From: Nostocales cyanobacterium HT-58-2
Lineage (GTDB): Bacteria > Cyanobacteriota > Cyanobacteriia > Cyanobacteriales > Nostocaceae
DNA length: 64,000 nt
Reading direction: 5' to 3'
Assembly (NCBI GenBank): GCA_002163975.1
Contig: CP019636.1
Coordinates: 3,111,001 to 3,175,000, forward strand
The position numbers and the translations under genes were made by a program. The notes beneath the pieces were generated by a model, which saw only the letters and a program-made list of their open reading frames with translations, searched no databases and was not told the DNA's origin. Shown piece by piece: positions 28,556 to 37,363 of the stretch; positions within the stretch are counted from its first letter, which is position 1; each line of letters opens with the position of its first letter.

Positions 28556-29659
28556 TTACTTAACAAAAGCGATTGATTTGCTCAGTGAGCTTCTCAGAGC
28601 ATGAATCATGCCATTATTGTGAGTATTGTTGTGAGTGTGCTCTGCAAGAATTTGTTCATAAACCGCTTCATAACCATCTACCATCTGGCTGACGGTAAAC
28701 CTGTTTTCCACGTATTCTCGGCAGGTTTGACGATTTAATTCCAATGCTTTTGGAATCATCTGTGCCATTTGTTGATAGTCAGAGCAAACAAAACCTGTTT
28801 TTCCATCAGCAATCACTTCTGGCACCGAACCCATGTTGATCCCAATCACTGGTGTACCAGTTGCCATCGATTCAATCATCACTAAGCCAAACGGTTCGCG
28901 CCAGGTGATGGGGAACAGGGTGATAGCTGCATTGCCCAGAAGTTCCACTTTGGCAGCATGATCTACTTCACCTAAGTACTCTATCTGCTTGCCGTCAATC
29001 TGTGGCGCTATCTCTTTTTCAAAAAACTCTCGGTCTACCACATCCACTTTACCAGCCATCTTCAAGCGCCATCCTGCTTGTTTGGCGATGGCGATGGCGT
29101 GTTGCGGTCCTTTTTCTGGAGAAAATCTGCCTAAAAATGCCAGATAGGGTGGTTCTTGTGGTTGCGCCACAAATGGATAATCTGAAATTTTGATGCCGTT
29201 ATAGACTGTGCTGACGTAATTCAGGTCTGGTTGACGCTGTGCATCGCTGATACTGACGTATGGTTGCGTTCGATATTGGCTAAATATTGTGCTGCTATCT
29301 CGTGTAAACCTACCATGCAGCGTATGCACTGTGGGTGTTTGCACAAAATTTGCTGGAGGTAGTGTCCAAACTCCTACATGGGAATGAATAATATCAAATT
29401 CCTCTGCTCGTTGGTAAACCTGGCTAGGTGCAAGAAACTCGTACATCCACTTTTCTTCAATATCTGGCGCCAAGCGTAATGCACGGGGATAAACTGCCTC
29501 TAACTCAGCCAAGGTCTGAGAATCACCTGAAGCGAATAAGGTGACATCGTGACCGCGACGCACCAGTTCATCGGTCAAGAGACTCACAACCAGCTCAATC
29601 CCTCCATAAGTTGGAGGGGGAACACATTCCCACAAAGGGGCTATTTGAGCAATCTTCAT
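28556..29659 (-). CDS. Family-4 glycosyltransferase, copy 1
   Basis: 367 residues from the ATG at 29659, chosen because the tandem copy starts there; the frame is open to 29761. GT-B fold: N-terminal MKIAQIAPLWE with PPTYGGIELVVSLLTDELVRRGHDV, C-terminal FLGRFSPEKGPQHAIAIAK and the nucleotide-sugar site EPFGLVMIESMATGTPVIG (EX7E). It probably transfers a sugar to a lipid or exopolysaccharide; acceptor and donor are unknown. The last ~215 residues differ from the copy at 30905-32008 in about four places while the first ~150 differ much more. A His/Asn repeat (THNNTHNNG) lies near the end. Confidence 0.9.
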   Translation of the reverse strand: MKIAQIAPLWECVPPPTYGGIELVVSLLTDELVRRGHDVTLFASGDSQTLAELEAVYPRALRLAPDIEEKWMYEFLAPSQVYQRAEEFDIIHSHVGVWTLPPANFVQTPTVHTLHGRFTRDSSTIFSQYRTQPYVSISDAQRQPDLNYVSTVYNGIKISDYPFVAQPQEPPYLAFLGRFSPEKGPQHAIAIAKQAGWRLKMAGKVDVVDREFFEKEIAPQIDGKQIEYLGEVDHAAKVELLGNAAITLFPITWREPFGLVMIESMATGTPVIGINMGSVPEVIADGKTGFVCSDYQQMAQMIPKALELNRQTCREYVENRFTVSQMVDGYEAVYEQILAEHTHNNTHNNGMIHALRSSLSKSIAFVK

Positions 29660-29761
29660 AAGTTGTTTTGGTTCAGCAAGTAAATTGGTCGTTGGACAAG
29701 GGTTTGGACACTTTACAGCTTGAGAATTTGTACCTCCCTTTTTGAGGTTTGAATTAACCAA

Positions 29762-30590
29762 ATGGCTTTAGAACAATTCAAGTTTGGTTAATTTTCCCCT
29801 TAAACTCCACCTTCAAATTTACACACCCTTTGATTTTAGTGCAGCATTTAGTAGTAATAATATCACACCTTTATCTAATATATCTAGACAAAGAATTATT
29901 TGAAAAAGCTATCTTTCTCAAGAAGAAACATGATGACGGTTTTAATCGTCTAAAAAGTCAAGAGAATTATAAAAAAATTATTTGTGTCTAGCTAATTAAC
30001 TAAATAACTAATCAAAATTACTATAAATTCTTTAATCTGATATACTTTGAAACTGATTTTAGCTCCTTATTAAGCAGATATTGGAGCCATATAAATGCGA
30101 TTCATGAGTTATCTTATGTTATTGTGAGTGCAACGAAATCAAGCGTCTAGTCCTATAAGCCAACAAGTATGTGCTTCGCAAACGAGCACGGTACGAAAAC
30201 GGAGGAGGTATGCGATCGCAATTAGTCAAGCGGATTTCATATCAGAAAAAGTAGCTAAAACTCTATCTCATCTCCCAAAAGATGAGATAGAGTTACGAAG
30301 CACAAAAATCTCATACAAAGTAAATATAGTCAAGATCTATTGATCTCGTGTCTTCCACTAGCGTTACTTTAAGCAAGTAAAAATAAATTTCATAGCATAT
30401 CAAGAAGTCTATTCAAATTGTGTTTACCGAATGTTATAAAAAAAAGCAAGTTAATAACTTATTCATATATTTTTATTTTTTAAGAAAAAATTAGCGTTTA
30501 TTATGAAAGTATCTTCAATTCATAATTGAAAAGAATTATGTGTCGTAATTTAGCTTGTGCTTATCTGCTAGGGTCATTTCAATTGGGATA
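29762..30590. other. AT-rich spacer between the duplicated modules, with a 15-bp hairpin
   Basis: About 830 bp without a supportable gene. The main feature is a perfect inverted repeat AACTCTATCTCATCT (30259-30273) and its complement (30280-30294) with a 6-base loop, lying inside a weak 71-codon forward frame (30128-30343) that also has an AGGAGG-like stretch at ~30201. No T run follows the hairpin. Confidence 0.5.
30259..30294. repeat. Perfect 15-bp inverted repeat (stable hairpin)
   Basis: Arms 30259-30273 and 30280-30294, loop CCCAAA. It could be an attenuator, a processed RNA stem or an antisense-type terminator without U tail. The surrounding sequence gives no further clue. Confidence 0.8.
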
Positions 30591-30596
30591 GACAAG

Positions 30597-30800
30597 CTGG
30601 TGCCACCACAAGTGGATGTACTAGACAAAAAGAAAATAAATAACATCCAATCATGGGGAACCAGCCCAGATCAGTTAGCGTCTTAGAGGAGAGGACAAAT
30701 GCTGCACTGTGTCCTGGAGAGGCTGGAGTTATTCGACGTGATGGAGGTGTGGGAGGTAAGCGCAGATGACAGCTAGTTATGGCTGGACTTGACTATCATC
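30597..30800 (+). ncRNA. Candidate structured RNA, copy 2
   Basis: Aligned with copy 1: outer stem CTGGTGCC (30597-30604) with GGGAACCAG (30656-30664); inner stem TGGATGT (30613-30619) with ACATCCA (30643-30649), again around an A-rich loop. Two inner pairs differ from copy 1 in both partners (G-C to A-T and A-T to G-C). Strongly conserved single-stranded blocks follow (AACCAGCCCAGAT, GAGGACAAATGCTGCACTGTG, GATGACAGCTAGTTAT). It lies downstream of the broken zinc-ribbon copy. Confidence 0.45.
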
Positions 30801-30816
30801 TGAATGCGTCTCGTGA

Positions 30817-30858
30817 CTAGACTGACACAAGATGAACACCATTGGTTGTGGTTTTCAT
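30817..30858 (-). pseudogene. Truncated zinc-ribbon peptide gene (copy 2)
   Basis: The ribosome site and first seven codons (MKTTTNG) match the gene at 28315-28509, then the frame reads VHLVSV and stops. The Cys pairs and rest are deleted. It marks the end of the duplicated segment as degenerate. Confidence 0.75.
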
Positions 30859-30904
30859 AGTTGATCTCCTTTGCAGCGAAAGCTGATGGATGATAATGAT
30901 AGCT

Positions 30905-32008
30905 TTACTTGACAAAAGCTATGGACTTCATCAATGAGCTTCTCAGAGCATGAATCATGCCATTATTGTGAGTATTGTTGTGAGTGCGCTCTGCAAGAAT
31001 TTGTTCATAAACCGCTTCATAACCATCTACCATCTGGCTGACGGTAAACCTGTTTTCCACGTATTCTCGGCAGGTTTGACGATTTAATTCCAATGCTTTT
31101 GGAATCATCTGTGCCATTTGTTGATAGTCAGAGCAAACAAAACCTGTTTTTCCATCAGCAATCACTTCTGGCACCGAACCCATGTTGATCCCAATCACTG
31201 GTGTGCCAGTTGCCATTGATTCAATCATCACTAAGCCAAATGGTTCACGCCAGGTGATGGGGAACAGGGTGATAGCTGCATTGCTCAGAAGTTCCACCTT
31301 GGCAGCATGATCTACTTCACCTAAGTACTCTATCTGCTTGCCGTCAATCTGTGGCGCTATCTCTTTTTCAAAAAACTCTCGGTCTACCACATCCACTTTA
31401 CCCGCCATCTTCAAGCGCCATCCTGCTTGTTTGGCGATGGCGATGGCGTGTTGTGGTCCTTTTTCTGGAGAAAATCTGCCTAAAAATGCCAGATAGGGTG
31501 GTTCTTGTGGTTGCGCCACAAATGGATAATCTGCAATTTTGATGCCGTTATAGACTGTGCTGACGTAGTTCAAATCTAGCTGACGCTGTGCATCGCTGAT
31601 GCTGATGTATGGTTGCGTTCGATGCTGAGTGAAAACTTTGTTGTTGTCATGGGTGAAGATGCCATGCAGGGTGTGTACTGTTGGTGTTGACACCATACTT
31701 GCTAGTGGCAACGTCCAAATCCCTACATGAGAATGAATGATATCGAATTGCGCCGCTTGCTGGTAAACCTGGCTAGCTTCAAGCATTTCGTACATCATAG
31801 CCTGTTTTATGTCTGGGTCTAAGCGTAATGCACGAGGATGAACCGCTTCTAACTTAGCCAATGTTTGCGAATCACCTGAAGCGAACAAAGTAACATCATG
31901 ACCGCGACGCACCAATTCATCGGTCAGGTGACTCACTACAAGTTCAATTCCTCCATAAGTTGAAGGTGGAACTCGTTCCCACAAAGGGGCTATTTGAGCA
32001 ATCTTCAT
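30905..32008 (-). CDS. Family-4 glycosyltransferase, copy 2
   Basis: 367 residues beginning MKIAQIAPLWERVPPSTYGG. Same fold and motifs as copy 1, including EPFGLVMIESMATGTPVIG. The acceptor-side N-terminal half is diverged (for example KQAMMYEMLEASQVYQQAAQ against EEKWMYEFLAPSQVYQRAEE), while the nucleotide-sugar half is almost identical. The pair might therefore use the same sugar donor on different acceptors. Weak AAGAAAAG before the ATG. Confidence 0.9.
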   Translation of the reverse strand: MKIAQIAPLWERVPPSTYGGIELVVSHLTDELVRRGHDVTLFASGDSQTLAKLEAVHPRALRLDPDIKQAMMYEMLEASQVYQQAAQFDIIHSHVGIWTLPLASMVSTPTVHTLHGIFTHDNNKVFTQHRTQPYISISDAQRQLDLNYVSTVYNGIKIADYPFVAQPQEPPYLAFLGRFSPEKGPQHAIAIAKQAGWRLKMAGKVDVVDREFFEKEIAPQIDGKQIEYLGEVDHAAKVELLSNAAITLFPITWREPFGLVMIESMATGTPVIGINMGSVPEVIADGKTGFVCSDYQQMAQMIPKALELNRQTCREYVENRFTVSQMVDGYEAVYEQILAERTHNNTHNNGMIHALRSSLMKSIAFVK

Positions 32009-32378
32009 AACTTTTCTTGGTTCAGCAAATAAAGTGGTCGTTGAACAAGGGCTTATATACTTTTGCTCCAGGTATTGATACCTCCTTTGATGAAGTTGGA
32101 ATTAACCAAACTCCCTGTGAACAACGTATTTTCGTTTCGTTTTGCACCCTTTGAGCGCCACCTCCAAAGTCGTGCTGACCAGCCATAGTGCAGCTATTTT
32201 AGACTTTATTTCTCCTTTTCAAGATACCACATCTATCTTGAGACTTATATAAAATTTTCAAATAGAATAATAAAATCAACTTCTCATAGAGTAAAGATGT
32301 AGAAGGAGCATGAATTTGCAGTTAAGCTAGAAAAAACAAAATTTCAATGTTAACCAAATTCCAATCTCCTAACCTAAC
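32009..32378. other. Intergenic region upstream of glycosyltransferase copy 2
   Basis: 370 bp, AT-rich. The first ~30 bases (GCTGAACCAA on the reverse strand) are shared with the leader of copy 1, so the duplication includes part of the 5' region. No terminator or gene was seen in the rest. Confidence 0.4.
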
Positions 32379-33512
32379 TTATCGACTATTTGAATTATTT
32401 GAATTTTGAAATGGAGTGAATTTTCCTCCCAATGCTTCTACAATAGTCCGCGTATTTGCCTCCATCATTTTGATGTAGGAATCCCCCTCACTTCCAGGTG
32501 CACCAATTGAATCAGAATAAAGTTTTCGCGGTGCTAATTTGACTCCTGCCTCTTGGGCAACAGTGTTAATCAAAACTGGGTTAATCGTCGTTTCAGCAAA
32601 GATTGCAGGTACGCCAGTCTTTTTAATTTCTTCTACCAGTTTTTGTACTGTTTGTGCGCTAGGTTGTTCTTCAGTACTGATACCAATTAAAGTGCCTGCA
32701 ATCGGTATTTGATAAGCGCGTCCATAATATTGAAATGCATCGTGTGTTGTTATGAGTTTGCGCTTGTCTGCTGGAATAGTTTGAATTTGCTGAACAATCC
32801 AACTATCTAATTGCTTTAATCCATCTGTTAATTGCTGTGCCTTTTTCGTAAATTCTTCTTTATCTTGCGGCGACAACTCTATTAAAGCATCGCGAATGGC
32901 GTTCACCATAGCGATCGCATTCTTTGCATTCCCCCAAACGTGCGGATCTGGAACTTTTGCCTTTTGCTCCTTTTCCATCTGCAAAGGCTGAACAACTTCT
33001 CCAACCGCCACTTGCCGCGTCTTTCCTCCCGCTGCTTTCATTAACTTAATCAGTCCAGGTTCTAGGTTGTAGCCGTTATACAAAATTAAGTTGGCTTCTT
33101 CCAAAACCTGTGAGTCTTTCGGGACTGGTTCATAGACGTGGGGATCTGTACCTGGTTTGAGGATTCCTGTCAGCTGAATTTCGTCCCCTCCTACCTCTTC
33201 TGTCAAGTCTGCAATGATAGTGCTTGTGGCTACAACTTTCGGTTTATCACTGCTAGCAGAGGAAGAGCTAGAGTTTTGCTGAGTACAACTGAGTAAGGCA
33301 AAAGATAATAGGGCTCCCAGACAAAGCTTAGGAACCAGAGTCAGAACATTTCGGTAGAGGCTGGTAACTGAAGAGGCACGGAGCAGGGGGCACGCGAGCA
33401 GGGAGCAGGGGGTATGGGAGAAAGAATAAAGGTTAATTAACTCTTCTTCCCAGATCTGTTTTGCCTGCTCCTCCGCTTGTTTGTTGACTTCCTTCTGAAG
33501 GATTAGTTTCAT
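32379..33512 (-). CDS. Metal (Mn/Zn) ABC transporter substrate-binding lipoprotein
   Basis: Cluster A-I metal-binding protein. Ligand-type motifs: GTDPHVYEPVP (His), DPHVWGN (His), LITTHDAFQYYG (His) and YSDSIG (Asp). A His at the third position resembles TroA/SitA-type rather than the Glu of MntC, so Mn and Zn both remain possible. A lipobox (FALLSC) lies unusually far in, near residue 75. The first ~60 residues include a segment (about 33373-33425) encoded by a GAGCAGGGGG repeat, which seems to have been captured in frame. Divergent from the ATPase gene, forming a three-gene importer. Confidence 0.87.
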   Translation of the reverse strand: MKLILQKEVNKQAEEQAKQIWEEELINLYSFSHTPCSLLACPLLRASSVTSLYRNVLTLVPKLCLGALLSFALLSCTQQNSSSSSASSDKPKVVATSTIIADLTEEVGGDEIQLTGILKPGTDPHVYEPVPKDSQVLEEANLILYNGYNLEPGLIKLMKAAGGKTRQVAVGEVVQPLQMEKEQKAKVPDPHVWGNAKNAIAMVNAIRDALIELSPQDKEEFTKKAQQLTDGLKQLDSWIVQQIQTIPADKRKLITTHDAFQYYGRAYQIPIAGTLIGISTEEQPSAQTVQKLVEEIKKTGVPAIFAETTINPVLINTVAQEAGVKLAPRKLYSDSIGAPGSEGDSYIKMMEANTRTIVEALGGKFTPFQNSNNSNSR

Positions 33513-33601
33513 TTATAGATAATATTACTTTTAATTATAGATGTTTTCATATTTCTTTCATTTTTATAGTAAGCTGAAGCAAAGAAGTATTCAACCAAGT
33601 T
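33513..33601. promoter_or_regulatory. Divergent promoter of the metal transporter
   Basis: An 89-bp, very AT-rich region between the two divergent start codons. TTATAGAT occurs twice in the same direction (33513-33520 and 33535-33542, 22 bp apart, two helical turns), a possible operator for a metal-sensing repressor. Speculative. Confidence 0.35.
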
Positions 33602-34426
33602 ATGAAAATGGTTTCTGTGCCAGCAAAATCCGTGCTATTTCAAAGAAAAGCCGACGAAATGCCTGTCCAGCTGACAAAAGATATTGATACCAATGCAACA
33701 GCTGCAATTCATGTCTCTCATGTAGGGGTGTATTATCGTGCTACTGAAGCTTTGAGTGATATCAACTGCACAGTTAAACCAGGACGATTGACTGGTATTT
33801 TTGGTCCCAATGGTGCAGGTAAAAGCACGCTCATCAAGGCAATGTTAGGATTAATTCCTAGCAGTGGTGTAGTACATTACCATAGCAAATCCTTAGCACA
33901 GCAACTTGAAAAAGTCGCCTATGTTCCACAGCGAAGCCAAATAGACTGGACTTACCCTGCGACTGTTTGGGATGTGGTAATGATGGGAAGGGTTAAGAAA
34001 ACAGGATGGTTGCGTCATTTTTCGACTGTTAGTCGCCACGTGGCAAAAAGTGCAATAGAACGGGTTGGGATGAGTGAATACAAAAACCGTCCGATTGGAG
34101 AACTTTCCGGGGGACAGCAGCAGCGGGTTTTTTTAGCGCGTGCTTTGGCGCAAGAAGCAGAAATTTTTTGCTTTGATGAGCCGTTTGTTGGTATTGATCA
34201 AAAAACACAAGCGGTGATTTTTGAAGTTTTCCATGAACTCGCTGCTGCAGGCAATATTGTCCTAGTTGTCAACCATGACTTAGGAGAATCCATCACTCAC
34301 TTTGACGACTTAATTTTATTAAATCAGCAGTTAATCGCCACAGGTTCCCGAGAGCAAGTCCTGACGGAAGAAAATCTGTCCCGCGCTTATGGTGGAAAAG
34401 TCATGTTCTGGACAAAAGCAGCTTAA
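33602..34426 (+). CDS. Metal ABC transporter ATP-binding protein
   Basis: 274 residues. Walker A FGPNGAGKSTLIKAMLG, Q-loop YVPQRSQIDW, signature LSGGQQQRVFLARALA, Walker B IFCFDEPFVGID, and the H-loop VVNHD. The YVPQRSQIDWTYP Q-loop region is the form seen in Mn/Zn (MntA/ZnuC-like) importers. A ~35-residue N-terminal extension precedes the domain. Forms an operon with the permease 60 bp downstream. Confidence 0.92.
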   Translation: MKMVSVPAKSVLFQRKADEMPVQLTKDIDTNATAAIHVSHVGVYYRATEALSDINCTVKPGRLTGIFGPNGAGKSTLIKAMLGLIPSSGVVHYHSKSLAQQLEKVAYVPQRSQIDWTYPATVWDVVMMGRVKKTGWLRHFSTVSRHVAKSAIERVGMSEYKNRPIGELSGGQQQRVFLARALAQEAEIFCFDEPFVGIDQKTQAVIFEVFHELAAAGNIVLVVNHDLGESITHFDDLILLNQQLIATGSREQVLTEENLSRAYGGKVMFWTKAA

Positions 34427-34485
34427 TGGGAATTGATAAGTTACGGTTAGTAGATAGTTGCTATGAAATTTTTGAATAACTAAAT

Positions 34486-35331
34486 ATGCTAGAAGCTTTG
34501 ATTGAGCCTTTACAATACGGCTTTATGCAGAGGTCACTAATCATTGCCATTTTAGTAGGCTTGCTATGTGCAATTGTGGGTAGCTACTTAATGGTACAAC
34601 GTCTTGCTTTGCTCGGTGATGCTATTAGTCATTCGGTTTTACCAGGACTAGCGATCGCTTTTTTATTAGGAGCGAATATCTACCTTGGAGCATTCATTGC
34701 TGGTGTTATTAGTACAATTGCAATTGCTTGGATTAGAACGCGTTCTCCTATTAAAGAAGATGCAGCAATGGGGATAGTCTTCTCTGCATTTTTTGCCCTT
34801 GGTGTCACCCTTATTACCGTCATTCAAAAAGACAACAAAATAGACCTCAATCACTTCCTCTTCGGAAATATTCTTGGTGTGACTGTTAACGAAGTGCGTG
34901 ACACCGCCACTATTGCGGCTATAGTTTTGTTAACTGTTTTTTTCTTATACAAAGAACTTCTATTTTATACGTTTGACCCTTTAGGTGCTAAAGCAGCAGG
35001 ATTGCCAGTCAATCGCTTAAATTTTGGACTCATGCTGCTGATTGCTCTAACTATTGTTGCGAGTATGAAAGCCGTAGGAGTTATTTTAGTTCTCTCACTT
35101 CTGATTACACCAGGAGCAACCGCTTACTTATTAGTTAAACGCCTCCATCAAGTCATGATTTTAGGGGCGATAATTGGGGTATTTTCTAGTGTTAGTGGGA
35201 TGTATCTCAGTTATTTTTATAATTTTCCTTCCGGTCCAGCAATTGTTTTAGTTGTTTCAGGGTTATTTGTGTTTGCAATGTTATTTAGTCCGAGACATGG
35301 TGTTTTGATACCAAGTCGTAAGCAGACGTGA
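34486..35331 (+). CDS. Metal ABC transporter permease
   Basis: 281 residues, about eight membrane helices, ABC-3 (ZnuB/MntB) family: VGSYLMVQRLALLGDAISHSVLPGLAIAF with the coupling sequence, then GAKAAGLPVNRLNF and GVILVLSLLITPGATAYLL. It forms the channel with the ATPase and the divergent binding protein. Confidence 0.92.
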   Translation: MLEALIEPLQYGFMQRSLIIAILVGLLCAIVGSYLMVQRLALLGDAISHSVLPGLAIAFLLGANIYLGAFIAGVISTIAIAWIRTRSPIKEDAAMGIVFSAFFALGVTLITVIQKDNKIDLNHFLFGNILGVTVNEVRDTATIAAIVLLTVFFLYKELLFYTFDPLGAKAAGLPVNRLNFGLMLLIALTIVASMKAVGVILVLSLLITPGATAYLLVKRLHQVMILGAIIGVFSSVSGMYLSYFYNFPSGPAIVLVVSGLFVFAMLFSPRHGVLIPSRKQT

Positions 35332-35355
35332 TTTTAGCAGATGAATAGATATTTA

Positions 35356-35390
35356 AACCACAGATGAATTATCTGTGTTCATCTGTGGTT
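35356..35390. terminator. Hairpin after the permease gene
   Basis: AACCACAGATGA (35356-35367) pairs perfectly with TCATCTGTGGTT (35379-35390), between the convergent permease and PEP-CTERM genes. There is only a short T stretch after it. Confidence 0.55.
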
Positions 35391-35476
35391 CGTTTTCCAA
35401 AAGGTTGACTTTTGCGAAGGTATACCAGTTGAATTATATCTAGTTACATTTAGTAGAGTGAATGGCAATGAACCTA

Positions 35477-36214
35477 CTAGGCTTTGCTCAAACTTCTCTT
35501 TCTCTGTGACCATAAACAAATCGTTGCTACTAGACCTAACCCAAGTATCGCAGAGGATTCTGGTACCTTCGTAGGCTGTTTATAATCATAAGTGACTTGG
35601 ATACTGCTGTTAGCATATGTTGTCACATAAGAGAAAATATTGCCCGATCCAGAAACAGTTGATTTCGCTGTTGTAGAGAACAACAAATCTAGCTTGTTAG
35701 AACCTGTAAAAGTCTGCAATGAGTTGCTGTCTATGTAAGTTTTCGTATCAGACTGACTTGCTGTTAATGCCTGTTGAGTCTTGCCAGAGGTTCCACCGTA
35801 ATCAGTAATGCCATCATATGAGGTGACATCATAACTGTAAAACTGTTGCGGATTAGACTCGAAAATAGATGTCCCATCAGGCAGCTTCAATTTCAGCACG
35901 CCAGAAAGATCCACTGTGGCTGTCGATGCTTGTGGACTTGTGTTTTCAAAGCCTGCATCTCCTCTGAGATTACCGATAAAATTTATCGTCACACTATCGA
36001 GTGTACCAAGAGACGTGTCAAACTTTTGGATACTTAAAGGTGCGTCAATGATATCTGTATAACCAAAACCTGCATAAGGTGCTGTCCTGTCTATCGGTGC
36101 GTCGTATTCTGTGGTGTATGTGACTGTAGCCGCATGAGCAACTCCAGTGGTTATAATGCCTGTCAATGCGGTAGCAGCAGTTAAGGCGCTTAAAACTTTT
36201 GTTCTCATAAACAA
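35477..36214 (-). CDS. PEP-CTERM / choice-of-anchor-type exported protein
   Basis: 245 residues. N-terminal signal peptide (LSALTAATALTGIITTGVAHA-type, cut after AHA), a beta-rich Ser/Thr/Asp body, and a C-terminal sorting tail VPESSAILGLGLVATI followed by WSQRKRS, which is the PEP-CTERM pattern (VPE, hydrophobic helix, basic end). The body resembles the choice-of-anchor E domain. Such proteins are handled by exosortase and are often tied to exopolysaccharide; no exosortase is in the window. Confidence 0.82.
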   Translation of the reverse strand: MFMRTKVLSALTAATALTGIITTGVAHAATVTYTTEYDAPIDRTAPYAGFGYTDIIDAPLSIQKFDTSLGTLDSVTINFIGNLRGDAGFENTSPQASTATVDLSGVLKLKLPDGTSIFESNPQQFYSYDVTSYDGITDYGGTSGKTQQALTASQSDTKTYIDSNSLQTFTGSNKLDLLFSTTAKSTVSGSGNIFSYVTTYANSSIQVTYDYKQPTKVPESSAILGLGLVATICLWSQRKRSLSKA

Positions 36215-36515
36215 AATTAATTTGACTTACTAAAACATCAATAATTACATTGGTGTCAACAATGCCACTTCATTTTTAACCCTACAGGTGTACTTGAGGG
36301 CTTGATAAATCTACGTAAATTTTTGGTGAATTTTATTTAAAAGACTAAATTTAGTCGTAAATTTACTGAGTGACGGCTATTCTAGTCGTTTTGTGGATCA
36401 TACCAACGGCAAAAAATGTAGCATAGTGGGATACAGTTGGTATAGCTACTGCATAATTTGAATTTGTCAGGTAAGCTGTCAGCAGCAGCTTAAATCTGTT
36501 AATTACTTCAAAACA
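36215..36515. other. Divergent intergenic region with an inverted repeat
   Basis: 300 bp between divergent genes. ATACCAAC (36400-36407) pairs with GTTGGTAT (36436-36443) around 28 bases; this GTTGGTAT element recurs between genes in many cyanobacteria. Nothing else stands out. Confidence 0.45.
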
Positions 36516-37301
36516 ATGACAGCAAGTAGTCCCAAAATTCTGGCTTTAGACTTTGACGGTGTCATTTGCGACGGATTGATTGAATACTTTGAAGTAGCAT
36601 GGCGCACTTATTGTCTAGTTTGGTCATCCCAGCAAGAAACACCATCAAATAATCTAGCTTCTACATTTTATAGACTCAGACCTGTGATTGAAACAGGTTG
36701 GGAAATGCCCGTTTTAGTCAAAGCTTTGGTAGAGGGAATTGCTGAAGAAAAAATTCTTCAGGAATGGTCGAAAATCGCCCAACAAATTTTGTTAGAAGCC
36801 AACCTGAAGGCGACGGAAATAGGTACGAAATTAGATAAGATTCGTGATGAATGGATTGCCAGAGATTTAGAAGGCTGGCTAAGTTTGCATAAGTTTTATC
36901 CGGGTGTGGTAGAAAAAATTGATGCAACAATCAATAGCACAATCAAGCTATACATCATCACAACAAAAGAAGGACGATTCACACAGCAGCTATTGAAACA
37001 AGGAGGAGTAGATTTACCGCGAGAAGTTATTTTTGGCAAAGAGGTAAAACGTCCGAAATACGAAATTTTGCGAGAATTAATTCAGGCAACAAATATCTCG
37101 CCAGACAGTTTATGGTTTGTAGAAGACCGACTAAAAACTTTACAACTTGTCCAACAGCAACCGGACCTTGAGGAAGTTAAACTATTCCTTGCAGACTGGG
37201 GTTACAATACTGCAACTGAAAAAGTAACCGCCCAAAATGACCCGCGAATTCAGTTAGTATCGCTTTCTCAGTTTGCTCAAGATTTTTCGCAATGGCTCTA
37301 A
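36516..37301 (+). CDS. HAD-superfamily hydrolase
   Basis: 261 residues. Motif I ILALDFDGVICDGLIEYF (two catalytic Asp), motif II YIITTKEG (Thr), motif III around KRPKYEILREL (Lys), motif IV WFVEDRLKTL (acidic pair). An all-helical cap lies between motifs I and II. Probably a small-molecule phosphatase; substrate unknown. Followed after 62 bp by the NurA gene. Confidence 0.85.
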   Translation: MTASSPKILALDFDGVICDGLIEYFEVAWRTYCLVWSSQQETPSNNLASTFYRLRPVIETGWEMPVLVKALVEGIAEEKILQEWSKIAQQILLEANLKATEIGTKLDKIRDEWIARDLEGWLSLHKFYPGVVEKIDATINSTIKLYIITTKEGRFTQQLLKQGGVDLPREVIFGKEVKRPKYEILRELIQATNISPDSLWFVEDRLKTLQLVQQQPDLEEVKLFLADWGYNTATEKVTAQNDPRIQLVSLSQFAQDFSQWL

Positions 37302-37363
37302 GATAGTGCTGAGGAGTCTGCATCGGCTCCTCATAACTCACAAATCAGCACTCACTATCTATT

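Noticed and set aside
30128..30343. 71-codon forward frame in the spacer between the glycosyltransferase copies
   Set aside because: It contains the 15-bp hairpin, has no family resemblance and no ribosome site at its start.
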